From NCBI GenBank assembly GCA_019636285.1, contig JAHBXV010000007.1, forward strand, positions 1 through 64,000: a stretch of 64,000 bases of DNA, given 5' to 3'. This document shows, piece after piece, positions 26,634-35,884 of the stretch (the first letter of the stretch is position 1; each line of letters starts with the position of its first letter). Below the pieces are notes generated by a model. The model saw only the letters and a program-made list of their open reading frames with translations, did no database searches and was not told where the DNA came from. Both the position numbers and the translations under genes were made by a program. Source of the stretch: Planctomycetaceae bacterium (GTDB lineage Bacteria; Planctomycetota; Planctomycetia; Planctomycetales; Planctomycetaceae).

Positions 26634-27782
26634 GTGAATGCCCGTATCGCGAAACTTGCCTTGGCCGATGGATCGCTGTACGTCGGACGCGCCTGGGGAG
26701 CCGAAGGCGAAGTCGCCGGTGAAGTGGTCTTCAACACCAGCATGACCGGCTACCAGGAGATCCTCACCGATCCGTCCTACTGCGGGCAGATCGTGACGAT
26801 GACCTATCCGCTGATTGGCAACTATGGAGTCAATCTCGAGGATGTCGAAAGCCGCGGGCTCTCTTTGCGCGGTTTCGTGGTCCGCGAACTCTGCCGGGCT
26901 CCAAGCAACTTCCGCTCGGGAGAATCGCTCGACGACTATCTGCGGCGTTACGGCATCGTGGCCATTGAAGGGGTTGATACGCGGGCCATCGTTCGCCGCC
27001 TGCGCAATCGCGGCGCGATGCCGGGGGTTCTCTCGACAACCGACCTGGACGATGCGTCTTTGCTGGCCAAGGCCGCCGGAAGCCCGTCGATCGTTGGCCA
27101 GGATCTCATCCGCGAGGTCATGCCCGCCGAACCGTTTGCCTGGGAGCAGAGCCTGGGCGACTGGGCTCCTGTCGGCCTTGCGCAATCCGGCCAGGGCGAC
27201 CGCCGGCTGAAAGTCGTCGCCGTGGATTACGGCATGAAGTGGAACATTCTGCGACACTTGCAGACGGCGGGCTGCGACGTGACCGTCGTTCCGGGAACAG
27301 CGACCGCCGCCGAGATTCTGGAACGCAACCCCGATGGTGTCTTTCTTTCCAATGGTCCCGGCGACCCTGAACCGCTGGACTATGCGGTCGACGCCATCCG
27401 CGGAATTCTCGGCAAAGTGCCCGTCTTCGGCATCTGCCTGGGTCACCAGTTGATGGGGCTGGCTTGCGGCGCCAAGACGTTCAAACTGAAATTTGGGCAT
27501 CGCGGGGCGAACCAGCCCGTCCTCAACCGGCGCACGGGCCGTGTCGAAATCACCTCGCAGAACCACGGCTTCGCGATCTCCTCCGAGAATCTGCCCGATT
27601 GCCTCGAAGTGACCCACCTCAACCTCAACGATCGGACGATCGAGGGGATGCGTCATCGCGATGTTCCGGCGTTCTGCGTTCAGTACCATCCCGAAGCGGC
27701 CGCGGGCCCGCACGACAGCGGCTACCTGTTTGACGAATTCCGCCAGATGATGCTCAATCGGCAGCCCTTGGCCGCCGTGTAA
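26634..27782 (+). CDS. carA: Carbamoyl-phosphate synthase small subunit
   Basis: 382 residues from a GTG at 26634, exactly the Escherichia coli length; an ATG at 26580 in the same frame would add 18 Pro-rich residues. The glutaminase subunit supplies ammonia to CarB for carbamoyl phosphate (arginine and pyrimidines). The N-terminal domain has VVFNTSMTGYQEILTDPSY. The class I amidotransferase domain has VFGICLGHQLMGLA (Cys nucleophile) and CVQYHPEAAAGPHDS (His and Glu). carB is not in the window, so the two subunits are separated on this chromosome. Confidence 0.93.
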   Translation: MNARIAKLALADGSLYVGRAWGAEGEVAGEVVFNTSMTGYQEILTDPSYCGQIVTMTYPLIGNYGVNLEDVESRGLSLRGFVVRELCRAPSNFRSGESLDDYLRRYGIVAIEGVDTRAIVRRLRNRGAMPGVLSTTDLDDASLLAKAAGSPSIVGQDLIREVMPAEPFAWEQSLGDWAPVGLAQSGQGDRRLKVVAVDYGMKWNILRHLQTAGCDVTVVPGTATAAEILERNPDGVFLSNGPGDPEPLDYAVDAIRGILGKVPVFGICLGHQLMGLACGAKTFKLKFGHRGANQPVLNRRTGRVEITSQNHGFAISSENLPDCLEVTHLNLNDRTIEGMRHRDVPAFCVQYHPEAAAGPHDSGYLFDEFRQMMLNRQPLAAV

Positions 27783-27842
27783 GGCGGTTTCGCTCTTGAA
27801 TCCTCGGAATCCCGCTCAAAGTCTTTCCTCCAAAGAACCATC

Positions 27843-28310
27843 ATGCCTCTTGAACGAACGCTGGTCCTGTTGAAGCCCGATGCCGTGGCTCGTCGTCTTG
27901 TCGGCGACATCCTGGCTCGATTCGATCGCAAGGGGCTGAAGTTTGTCGGCCTGAAACTCATTCAGGTCACCCCGGAGTTGTCTCGGGCTCATTACGCCGA
28001 GCACGTCAATAAACCGTTCTATCCGCAGCTCGAGTCGTTCATTACGTCGGGGCCGGTGGTGGCCGTCGCTCTCGAAGGGCCGGACGCCATCGCCGTCGTA
28101 CGCGGCATGATGGGCCCCACGAATGGCCGCAGCGCCGCTCCCGGAACCATTCGCGGCGACTTCGGTGTCAGTCGTCAGATGAACCTCGTGCACGGCAGCG
28201 ATGGCCCGGAGGCGGCGACTCGCGAACTGGAACTGTATTTCCAGCCCCACGAATTGGTGGACGGTAAGTCTCCGCTCACCGATTGGCTGTATGCCGCCGA
28301 CGAGGCTTAG
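27843..28310 (+). CDS. ndk: Nucleoside diphosphate kinase
   Basis: 155 residues. It transfers the gamma phosphate from ATP to other NDPs through a phosphohistidine. The family pattern is complete: RTLVLLKPDAVARR at the start, HYAEHVNKPFYPQLESFITSGPVV, MGPTNGRSAAPGTIRGDFG, and the active-site His in NLVHGSDGPEAA. A ~15-residue tail (HELVDGKSPLTDWLYAADEA region) follows, slightly longer than the usual ~140. It lies 60 bases after carA, probably co-transcribed, and a terminator follows. Confidence 0.94.
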   Translation: MPLERTLVLLKPDAVARRLVGDILARFDRKGLKFVGLKLIQVTPELSRAHYAEHVNKPFYPQLESFITSGPVVAVALEGPDAIAVVRGMMGPTNGRSAAPGTIRGDFGVSRQMNLVHGSDGPEAATRELELYFQPHELVDGKSPLTDWLYAADEA

Positions 28311-28350
28311 GCGGCGAAGAGCCTGCGTCAAAACCCGGCTGGCGGCTCGG

Positions 28351-28395
28351 AAACCCCTACGAATTCAGGGATGTTTCGGAGGTCCAGGGGTTTTT
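28351..28395 (+). terminator. Rho-independent terminator after ndk
   Basis: AAACCCCT (28351-28358) pairs with AGGGGTTTTT (28386-28395), leaving a T-run on the + strand. The loop is long (~27 bases) and may contain a second small stem. Confidence 0.6.
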
Positions 28396-28443
28396 GACGG
28401 TATGACATGACAAGAGACTCACGCTGAGCGGCTCATCGCCGTG

Positions 28444-30612
28444 CTATCGACCGGTCGGTGGCTGGGGTCGTTGGGTCAGTAAGTTGGCGGGTGGACTTTG
28501 GCCATCCGCTGGTGGCCCGGCCACGGAGATTCCGTCGGGCCTGGCGACAACCAGGTATCCGTCAGCGGCGACGAGGTTTCCACCCCCATCCTGATTGATG
28601 ACCGTCCCCCATGGTCGGCGATCGACCACGCGACCGCTGACCGATTCGATTTCCAGACACTCGTCGCGCGTGCTCCACAGGACGCGCTCGCCGGAGAGGA
28701 CTCCTAGTCCGTAGCCTTGAAGTGCCGGTTCGTGGCTCGACAGGGTCCACAGGAGTCGTCCCGTGGAAACATCGCGCGCCTCCAGCGACTTTCCTCCCAC
28801 GACGAGCGCCTGAACGTCGCCCCTCTCCACCACTCCGTAGAGCTGACGCGGCGGTCCTTTCGACGGCACGCTCCACAGGATCCTGCCGTCGTCGGCAGCC
28901 AGGCACTTCAGTTCGTTCGCGTCCCCGGCAACGGCATACAATCGATCGTGATCGAACAGCACGGGCAACGGGCAACTCCAACTCTGACGGCGGGGTGTGG
29001 TGTCTGTCGTTCGTCGTGAGGAAAACTCCGTGATCCAGACAACATCGCCGCGATCCTGATCGATGGCGACGACGGCTTCGTGCTCCTGGACCAGGTAAAC
29101 TCGCCCGGCACCCGAGGTGAGCAGCGTGTGCGCGATCTGGTTCACTCGCTCAAGTTCCGGGGGTTTCAAATGGAATAGATGCGTCCGCCAGATCAGTCCC
29201 CCCGCGGCTACGTCGAGACAAACGAGCTGCGTGGAGCGCTGTGGCCGTTGCGAATGAATGAGCTGATAGAGTCGACCGCGTTCGATGAGCGGATCGCCCA
29301 GGAAGGTCCAGATTTCCCCTTGCTCGGACAATTCCTCCATGCCGACTCGCCAGACAAGACGTCCCTGTTCGACGCCCGTATCGAGGCAGACCAGTTCCTG
29401 CCGTAGATCACGAAACTCGCCGGGCGCGGGACTGGTCATTGGCGAACCGAGTCGCGCGAAGAGTCGTCTGCCCGCGATGGTGAGCGTGTTTTGCGGCGAC
29501 CCCGTGCTGGGAATGTCGGAAGCCTGAACGGCGGGCGGTTCCAGCGGCGGATAAAGCCGCCCACGATCGGCCTCCCACAGCGCGCTGCCGTCCGAAAGAT
29601 TCCAACCCCATACCGAGAGGCCGTCGCTCACGAAGACTCGGTCTCGATCGATGATGGGATAGCGATCGATGGGAGGCATGCCGAAATGCGCGGGATCATC
29701 GAACGACGCTCCCCAACGAACGGTCGGAAGTTCGACCGACCAGCGGGGGGAAAGTCCCGCCAGGTGGATTGAGCGCGCGGGTGGCTGGCGGCTATTCGAT
29801 CCCTGAAAGGTCACGACGTCGGGCGCTGGCTCGGCCGATCGTTCGAGTCCCGCCAGGATCTCGGTCAATCGCTCGTGGAGCACTCCCTCTTCCCCGCCCA
29901 GGCTCCCTCGTGCATTCGGCCAGCGCTCGCGAAAGCCTTCGTGCGCGCGTCGCGCGCGGACCACGCGGCCATCCAGCGCGGCACAGAGAATCAGCCGCGC
30001 CGCGATCATCTCGGCGCCGGGCGAGGCATGGACCTGGCGAACCGTCAGCCACGGGAGCGGCCCCTCGTCATCCAGGGGTAAGAGTTCCGACCACAACCGG
30101 CTCGCCAGGGCGAAGTCGCCGCGGCTCCAGGCGGCTTCCCCCAGTAGCAGCGTTGCGGCTTCGCCGTGCGAGCTTCCTGGAGCCCAGCGAACAAGCTGCC
30201 GGAGCGACTCCAGTTCTCCCGACGACTCCCAGTCCTGCCACCACGCTTCGGCCCGACGATCGAATCGTTCGCGATAGGCAACGCGACCCGCTTCCGGAAG
30301 CTGGCTTAGAAGTGCCTGGCACCGCGGCAAAACGCTGCCATACCGCGTGACGCCATCGCTGGTTTTCGGGCCGGGGACGAGTTCGCGACTCGACTCATCC
30401 ATCAGCTTCATGACGAGATCGATTCCCGCATCCCAGCGGCCTTCGGCGAAACAGTCCTCGGCCGTCGCCAGCCAGCGGGCAGCCTCGGCACTCACGGGGA
30501 CCACGAGCCCGGACCTCGAACCGGAAACAGGCGGTTGCGCGCGGGCCGGACATTCGACGAAACACGCCATGACAACCAGTGGCAGGATGGCGCGCGAGAG
30601 CCGATCGATCAT
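28444..30612 (-). CDS. Secreted PQQ-like beta-propeller repeat protein
   Basis: 722 residues from an ATG at 30612 with a strong GGAGGGGAG ribosome-binding site; the frame extends 16 codons upstream. Signal peptide at 1-25 (RAILPLVVMACFVECPARAQ). Residues ~35-240 are helical and rich in Trp/Ala/Arg, compatible with TPR-like repeats. From ~290 on there are repeated propeller blades with patterns such as 'VSDGLSVWGWNLSDGSALWE', 'LVCLDVAAGGLIWRT' and 'LKCLAADDGRILWSVPS', as in PQQ-binding or BamB-like proteins. I see no catalytic quinoprotein motif, so a structural or binding role is more likely. It is the second gene of a two-gene unit with the GDSL hydrolase 11 bases upstream. Confidence 0.75.
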   Translation of the reverse strand: MIDRLSRAILPLVVMACFVECPARAQPPVSGSRSGLVVPVSAEAARWLATAEDCFAEGRWDAGIDLVMKLMDESSRELVPGPKTSDGVTRYGSVLPRCQALLSQLPEAGRVAYRERFDRRAEAWWQDWESSGELESLRQLVRWAPGSSHGEAATLLLGEAAWSRGDFALASRLWSELLPLDDEGPLPWLTVRQVHASPGAEMIAARLILCAALDGRVVRARRAHEGFRERWPNARGSLGGEEGVLHERLTEILAGLERSAEPAPDVVTFQGSNSRQPPARSIHLAGLSPRWSVELPTVRWGASFDDPAHFGMPPIDRYPIIDRDRVFVSDGLSVWGWNLSDGSALWEADRGRLYPPLEPPAVQASDIPSTGSPQNTLTIAGRRLFARLGSPMTSPAPGEFRDLRQELVCLDTGVEQGRLVWRVGMEELSEQGEIWTFLGDPLIERGRLYQLIHSQRPQRSTQLVCLDVAAGGLIWRTHLFHLKPPELERVNQIAHTLLTSGAGRVYLVQEHEAVVAIDQDRGDVVWITEFSSRRTTDTTPRRQSWSCPLPVLFDHDRLYAVAGDANELKCLAADDGRILWSVPSKGPPRQLYGVVERGDVQALVVGGKSLEARDVSTGRLLWTLSSHEPALQGYGLGVLSGERVLWSTRDECLEIESVSGRVVDRRPWGTVINQDGGGNLVAADGYLVVARPDGISVAGPPADGQSPPANLLTQRPQPPTGR

Positions 30613-30623
30613 GGGCTCCCCTC

Positions 30624-31280
30624 CTAGTCGACCAGCATTGGTCCCACGACTTTGTTCCAAGCCGCGTATCCTTCCGGCGTCAGATGCAGCTTGTCCTTCT
30701 CGTAGAACTCGGCTCTGGGTTCCCCATTGGCATCCAGCAGGACCGACCAGGTATCGGCATACTTCACTCGCGGATTCGACTCGGAAATCTCGTGCAGCAA
30801 TTTGTTGGTCGCGAGATACTGTTCGCGCAGCCTCCAGCGGGACGGACTCGGTTTGACGGCAAGGATGATGACCTCGGCACTGGGGGCGGCTTCGGCGAGA
30901 TAGTCGACCAGCTTCTCGAAATCGGCGGCCACGGTTTTCGGCTCGATTTCCCGGACTAGATCATTGTCGCCCGCGTAGACGATGACACGCCGCGGGTGAG
31001 AGGCCGGAAGCAGCCGCGGCGCGTACCGGGTCACTTCTTCCATCACCGCTCCGCCGAAGCCGTAGTTGATGCACGGCTGTTCCGGAAACGCTTCCGCCAG
31101 ATCCCACAGCCGGATGCTCGAACTTCCGATGAAGACATTCCCGTTTCGCGGGGGAGGATTGGCGACGCGGTCCGCCTCGAACTTCGCGATCGCGGCCTCG
31201 AAACGGTCCGGTTTCAAGGGCTCGGCAGCAGAGAGAAGGCCGGTCAACGCGACCAAAAACAGCGGTAGACAACGAAACAT
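30624..31280 (-). CDS. Secreted GDSL/SGNH-family hydrolase
   Basis: 218 residues from an ATG at 31280 that starts a signal peptide (MFRCLPLFLVALTGLLSAAE); the open frame extends much further upstream without protein-like sequence. It shows the SGNH blocks: GSSSIRLWD (Ser nucleophile block), NYGFGGAVMEEV (Gly block), YAGDNDLV (Asn block) and DKLHLTPEGYAAW (Asp/His block). This family hydrolyses esters, often acetyl groups on carbohydrates. The substrate cannot be read from sequence. It is followed 11 bases later by the PQQ-repeat gene. Confidence 0.82.
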   Translation of the reverse strand: MFRCLPLFLVALTGLLSAAEPLKPDRFEAAIAKFEADRVANPPPRNGNVFIGSSSIRLWDLAEAFPEQPCINYGFGGAVMEEVTRYAPRLLPASHPRRVIVYAGDNDLVREIEPKTVAADFEKLVDYLAEAAPSAEVIILAVKPSPSRWRLREQYLATNKLLHEISESNPRVKYADTWSVLLDANGEPRAEFYEKDKLHLTPEGYAAWNKVVGPMLVD

Positions 31281-31461
31281 CCAGTTTTCTCCCCGCAGAA
31301 AATCCAGCGGATTCAAACAGCCTTCACCCGAAAAGTCGTCAGAATTCCCCCCGATTAGGAGCCCTGACAGAATCTCGAGCAACTCTTTTGTCGACCGACT
31401 TGCCTTCGGCGGTCTCCCGGATATCATACTGTTCCGGCACGAAACCGTCGCCGATACCCTG

Positions 31462-31538
<77 letters not shown>

Positions 31539-31582
31539 TGTTTGGACGGTATCGAAACGAGATACCCCAGGGTTTTGAGAGA

Positions 31583-31610
31583 GGCCGCCATCTTCGGATG
31601 GCGGCCTTTT
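31583..31610 (+). terminator. Rho-independent terminator after the tRNA
   Basis: GGCCGCCA-TCTTCGGA-TGGCGGCC followed by TTTT. Perfect 8-bp GC-rich stem. It would end the initiator tRNA transcript. Confidence 0.85.
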
Positions 31611-31848
31611 CGCGTTCTATCGCCAGTTCTGGCAACGACTTCGAGCACGAATTGAGTCTCAAAGTCTCCGTCTCGGCCCGTCGCGCGACGTAGCGTCGCC
31701 ACGGCTGCATCGGCTATACGGCCCGATCTCGCCCGAAACTCTCGGTTGTCTCTGTGTCTCGCCCCGTCCGGGTCAACGACCGTTGCGAGCGCTCGACCGG
31801 TTGCGTGAGACATGGTTGTGAGCGGTATGCGAAACGAACCTTCCAAGA

Positions 31849-32064
31849 GTGATCGAACTGTTCATCCAGACGCTGCAGCAGGAGTGTCTCGATTACTTCG
31901 TGGTGTTCGGCGAGCAGCACATGAACTGCGTGGTTTCAGAGATGGTCGCCCACTATCACGAGGAGCGGCCGCATCAGGGGAAGAGGAATGACCCGCTAAT
32001 TCGAGGATCGACGAAACCTGCAATGCAGCTTGATACCGTCACGGATTGGGTGATGTACAGATAG
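31849..32064 (+). pseudogene. Transposase integrase-core remnant (left end of island)
   Basis: Only the C-terminal part of a DDE transposase/integrase core remains ([20 protein letters not shown], then [15 protein letters not shown]). The glutamate of the DDE triad and the YH-x-ERPHQG ending are typical of IS3/IS481-like integrase cores. The N-terminal catalytic Asp residues are missing. About 115 bases are close to 90% identical at DNA level (by eye) to the remnant near 55370. Upstream bases 31611-31848 hold no gene. Confidence 0.7.
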
Positions 32065-32173
32065 TGTCGACGATCAAAGATGCCTGCTTTGAGATTTTGC
32101 CGTTTCCCAAATCCACACGCGCCATGGAGATCAGCTCCTGTGAACGAGCACCAATCTCGTTCTTCAAAGGGCG

Positions 32174-32950
32174 CTACTTCATGCCGAGTCGAAAGCAGGT
32201 GAGATCCCAGAGGATCCGGCGGCCGTCGCGAAAGACGCGGATGGCGGAGACGCCACCGCGGCGGGCATCCGTGGTGACCGGGACGTCGATGACCCGAAAA
32301 CCCGCGGCGACCGCCTTCACCGGGAGTTCGGCGTCATACGAACAGGTTTCGCAGGTCAGCGAGATGGTTTCATTCACCTGACGACGCCAAGCCTTCATTC
32401 CGGCGAGCACGTCGGTCATCCGATGGAAGAACAGCAGCGAGGCGTACCAACTGGTGAGCCAGTTGCCAAAGGTCCGCAACGGGGGAGTGCTGCCGGGAAG
32501 ACGTTTCGCGCCGCGAAGGAAGCGGCTTCCCAGGACTAGATCAGCCTGGTCGGAAGTCAGTGGTTCCAGCAGCCGGGGCATCTCTTCCGGAAGGAATTGC
32601 AGATCGGCGTCAATCTGGAGCAGCAAACTTCCCAGTGCCGCCGCGAGGCCAACATGAACGGCATGTCCTTTCCCGCGATCATTTTCATTTTTGATGTAGC
32701 GAATCATCGGAAATTCTTCCGAGAGCCGCTGAACGATCTCGCCCGTCCGGTCCGAGCCGCCATCGACGACCAGAACTTCGGCATCGGCCGGCAGTACCGC
32801 AACAACTCGCCGCAAACAGTTCTCGATCGCCGACTCTTCGTTGAGAGTGGTGATGATGACCGTGACCAATGGCGTTGCTGATGATGGAACGGGGGCGATG
32901 TCAGGCACTCGTGGATTGATCCGAAAATTTCCTGAAGACGTGTTTATCAA
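32174..32950 (-). CDS. Family 2 glycosyltransferase
   Basis: 258 residues, apparently TTG start, six bases after the epimerase stop. GT-A fold with VTVIITTLNEESAIENCLRR (nucleotide-binding start), VLVVDGGSDRTGE, IDADLQFLPEEMPRL (DxD-like DAD) and LVLGSRFLRG, like dolichyl-phosphate mannose synthase-type enzymes. No membrane helices at the C-terminus. It would transfer a sugar from a nucleotide sugar to a lipid carrier or glycan. Last gene of the glycan operon, ending 110 bases before the transposase remnant. Confidence 0.85.
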   Translation of the reverse strand: MINTSSGNFRINPRVPDIAPVPSSATPLVTVIITTLNEESAIENCLRRVVAVLPADAEVLVVDGGSDRTGEIVQRLSEEFPMIRYIKNENDRGKGHAVHVGLAAALGSLLLQIDADLQFLPEEMPRLLEPLTSDQADLVLGSRFLRGAKRLPGSTPPLRTFGNWLTSWYASLLFFHRMTDVLAGMKAWRRQVNETISLTCETCSYDAELPVKAVAAGFRVIDVPVTTDARRGGVSAIRVFRDGRRILWDLTCFRLGMK

Positions 32951-32956
32951 CCGTTT

Positions 32957-34036
32957 CTACTGTTTGTCCGATACGCCGTCCGCGGCTTGATCCAGATTCG
33001 TCTGCGTCCATAAATACCATTCGACGGTTTCCTGAAGCCCTTCGCGCAAGGGTGTGGACGCCTTGAAGCCAAACTCGTTCCAGGCCCGCGACGTGTCGAG
33101 ACAACGACGCGGTTGACCATCGGGACGACTGGGATCCCAGCGAATCTCGCCGTCAAAGTCACAGACATTACAGATCCTTGCGGCCAGTTCGCGAATCGAG
33201 ATTTCTTCGCCGGAACCGATGTTGACGGGAGCCGCGCCATCGTAATGCTCGGCAGCTTGAACAATCGCACGAGCCGCGTCTCGCACGAACAGAAACTCGC
33301 GCGTCGCCGATCCGGAACCCCAGACTTCGATCGATGGCGAGCGATTCCGTTTGGCGTCGACAGCTTTGCGAATCAGTGCGGGAATCACATGGCTGGATTC
33401 GAGGTCGAAGTTGTCACCCGGTCCATACAGGTTCGTCGGCAACAGATAGATCGCATTCAGGCCGTACTGCTCTCGGTACGCCTGAGACTGCACGAGCAGC
33501 AGTTTCTTCGCCAGGCCATACGGGGCATTCGTCTCTTCGGGGTAGCCGTTCCAGAGATTGTCTTCCCGAAACGGAGCGGGCGTGAACTTGGGATAGGCAC
33601 AGATGGTGCCAATAATGACGACCTTTTCGACGTCCGCCATGCGGGCCGCTTCGATCAGATTGAGGCCCATGATCGCGTTTTCGTAGAGGAATCGTCCCGG
33701 ACTGGCTCGATTCGCGCCGATACCGCCAACGGTTGCCGCAAGATGAAAAATGACGTTCGGGCGGCTCTCTCGCATCAGTCGAGTGACATTGTTTGGCTCA
33801 AGCAAATCGAACTCGCGCTTGCGGGGAACGATGATCGCCGCTGGTTCGCGAGTCTGAAGTTCGCGACAGAGATGCTGCCCGAGAAACCCGGCTCCACCCG
33901 TGACCAGCACACGCTTCTGGCGCAGCCGAGACGGCGGAACACGCGAGTCTTCGCGCGGACTTCGTGGAGAGTGTCCACCTTGACCGTTCGCGATCGACGG
34001 ACAGCCGTCGTCGAAGGTGTGACTCGTCGGATTCAA
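32957..34036 (-). CDS. GDP-L-fucose synthase-like epimerase/reductase
   Basis: 359 residues, probably from a TTG at 34036 preceded by AGGGAAGG. The ~38-residue N-terminal extension is Ser/Arg-rich. Extended [21 protein letters not shown] (NADP loop), [31 protein letters not shown] (Tyr-x3-Lys) and [18 protein letters not shown] and the CAYP pattern are typical of GDP-4-keto-6-deoxymannose epimerase/reductase (Fcl, WcaG). No GDP-mannose dehydratase gene is in the window, so the substrate must come from elsewhere. It works with the adjacent glycosyltransferase. Confidence 0.85.
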   Translation of the reverse strand: MNPTSHTFDDGCPSIANGQGGHSPRSPREDSRVPPSRLRQKRVLVTGGAGFLGQHLCRELQTREPAAIIVPRKREFDLLEPNNVTRLMRESRPNVIFHLAATVGGIGANRASPGRFLYENAIMGLNLIEAARMADVEKVVIIGTICAYPKFTPAPFREDNLWNGYPEETNAPYGLAKKLLLVQSQAYREQYGLNAIYLLPTNLYGPGDNFDLESSHVIPALIRKAVDAKRNRSPSIEVWGSGSATREFLFVRDAARAIVQAAEHYDGAAPVNIGSGEEISIRELAARICNVCDFDGEIRWDPSRPDGQPRRCLDTSRAWNEFGFKASTPLREGLQETVEWYLWTQTNLDQAADGVSDKQ

Positions 34037-34090
34037 GGGCCTTCCCTTTGTGTTGCTTGCCAGGAACTTCGCGGGGCTTTGGTGTGCCGG

Positions 34091-35884
34091 CTATTGTTTG
34101 GAAAGAGAGTGTCGTTCGTTCAATTGTTCGAGTTGCCGTGCCGCCAAGCTGAAGGTGGGGTCTTGTTGGAGGACCGCGAGATACGCCTCCCGGGCGTTCT
34201 TCCAATGGCCCTGCATTTCGTCGATCAGCCCGAGATTGAATCGCGCGTGGAGATCGTGCGGGTCGATGGCGAGCGCCTGTTGAAAGTTCTGTTTGGCCAG
34301 ATCGAACTGCCCGGCCTGGCCAAGCAGACCGCCGCGTCGGACCCAGGCGCTCCCATTTCCTGGATCCAGCGAGATCGACTTTTCGAAATTCTCCAGCGCG
34401 GCCTGTGTGTTGCCAAGCTGTCCCTGCAAAACGCCCAGATTGTAATAGGCGAGCGCGTAATCGGGGTAGAACCGGATCGCGGCCCGCAAGTGCTCCTCGG
34501 CTGCGGGAAGTTGCCCGGTCGTCAAGAGCGCTTCGCCCAGGTTGAGATGCGCGACCGGATTCCGCGGATCGACCAAAAGCGCCTGCTCGAACAGTGTCTG
34601 ACTCGATCGCCAGACTCCCACTTGAAGTGAGGCCGTCACGGCGAAACCGGTGATGACGATCGCGATGCCGATCCGCGGCAGATGCCTTGTCCGGAACGCG
34701 GCCTTGTCCCAGGGGAGCGAAGCCGCGATGCCAAGAATCAGTCCCAGGCCAGGCAGATACATATAGCGATCGGCCCGCTGCTGGAGGCCAACCTGGAACA
34801 GGCCGATCATGGGGACCATCGTCCCCAGAAACCAGAGCCAGCCCACAAGCAGCCAAGGGAACTTCGCCCGCTGCCTCCAGAATGCGACGGTCGCGACAAG
34901 AATCATCGCCGCCGAAAGGGTCGCCAGCCACGCGTCCGGCAGCAGTCCCGGAGGGGAGCCATACAATGCGGGATGGGGATAAAAGACCGAAAGCCATGCC
35001 GGCCAGATGGCATCGCGCAGGTAATAAAGCACGGCGAGCAGAGCGTTGGTGATTCGCGCGGAGAACGGAATCGCCGCGAACGAACTGACGACTCCGGCCT
35101 CCTGCTGGCACAAGATGGTCAGCCAGGAGCAGATGCCCGAAATGACGAACAGTGGAAGCTTTTCGACAAAAAGCGGAATTGCGGCCCGAAGACTCTCGCG
35201 GACCTTATGCGTTTGACTGACCAAGTCGAGCCGTCGCAGCGGCCAGACATCGATCAGCAGCAAGACGCACGGAAAGGTGACCGCCAGCGGCTTTGCCATT
35301 CCGGCTAAGGCATAGAGTGCGATCACGCTCCACGAGACGGGGCGCTTTCCCCTATGGACATTGTCGAGATAAACAATCATCGCCCACAGAAAGAAGAACA
35401 GACAGAGGACGTTGCGGCGTTCTGACACCCAGGCGACCGATTCGACATTCAATGGATGTATTCCGAAAATCGCCGCCACCAGTAGCGCGGGCTCGCCTCG
35501 GCCGGTCAATCTCCGCGTCAGTAAGTAGACCAGGACGACATTCGCCAGATGGACTGCCAGATTGACTAGGTGATGTCCACCGGCCCCACTAACGCCGAAC
35601 AGGGAGACGTCGACCTGGTGCGACAACCATGATAAGGGGTGCCACTGACTGGGCCCATGAATGCCAAAAGCCCAGACCATGTTGTCGAGCGTCAGGCCGG
35701 TTCTGACCGACGGATTGTCGAAGACGTGAACATCATCGTCGAAATTGACGAAATCGAACCCGATGACTGGCCAATAGACGATCGCGGTCAGGGCCAGCAC
35801 CCCCAACAACCAGCCTCTCTCCCCGATCAATTCCGACCGGTTACCCTGGGTCGACAAGCGCCGGCGCGCGTCGTGCGGCGTCAT
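34091..35884 (-). CDS. Membrane protein with C-terminal TPR repeats (TMTC/O-mannosyltransferase-like)
   Basis: 597 residues from the ATG at 35884, which overlaps the SGNH gene stop (ATGA). About 10-11 hydrophobic helices (residues ~20-400) include FVNFDDDVHVFDNPSV in the first periplasmic loop; this Asp pair is a hallmark of GT-C/PMT-like glycosyltransferases. HPLNVESVAWVSERRNVL is a conserved block in bacterial TMTC-like proteins. Residues ~410-590 form about five TPR units (AHLNLGEALLTTGQLPAAEE and others). It probably transfers sugars from a lipid-linked donor to periplasmic targets bound by the TPR. Confidence 0.75.
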   Translation of the reverse strand: MTPHDARRRLSTQGNRSELIGERGWLLGVLALTAIVYWPVIGFDFVNFDDDVHVFDNPSVRTGLTLDNMVWAFGIHGPSQWHPLSWLSHQVDVSLFGVSGAGGHHLVNLAVHLANVVLVYLLTRRLTGRGEPALLVAAIFGIHPLNVESVAWVSERRNVLCLFFFLWAMIVYLDNVHRGKRPVSWSVIALYALAGMAKPLAVTFPCVLLLIDVWPLRRLDLVSQTHKVRESLRAAIPLFVEKLPLFVISGICSWLTILCQQEAGVVSSFAAIPFSARITNALLAVLYYLRDAIWPAWLSVFYPHPALYGSPPGLLPDAWLATLSAAMILVATVAFWRQRAKFPWLLVGWLWFLGTMVPMIGLFQVGLQQRADRYMYLPGLGLILGIAASLPWDKAAFRTRHLPRIGIAIVITGFAVTASLQVGVWRSSQTLFEQALLVDPRNPVAHLNLGEALLTTGQLPAAEEHLRAAIRFYPDYALAYYNLGVLQGQLGNTQAALENFEKSISLDPGNGSAWVRRGGLLGQAGQFDLAKQNFQQALAIDPHDLHARFNLGLIDEMQGHWKNAREAYLAVLQQDPTFSLAARQLEQLNERHSLSKQ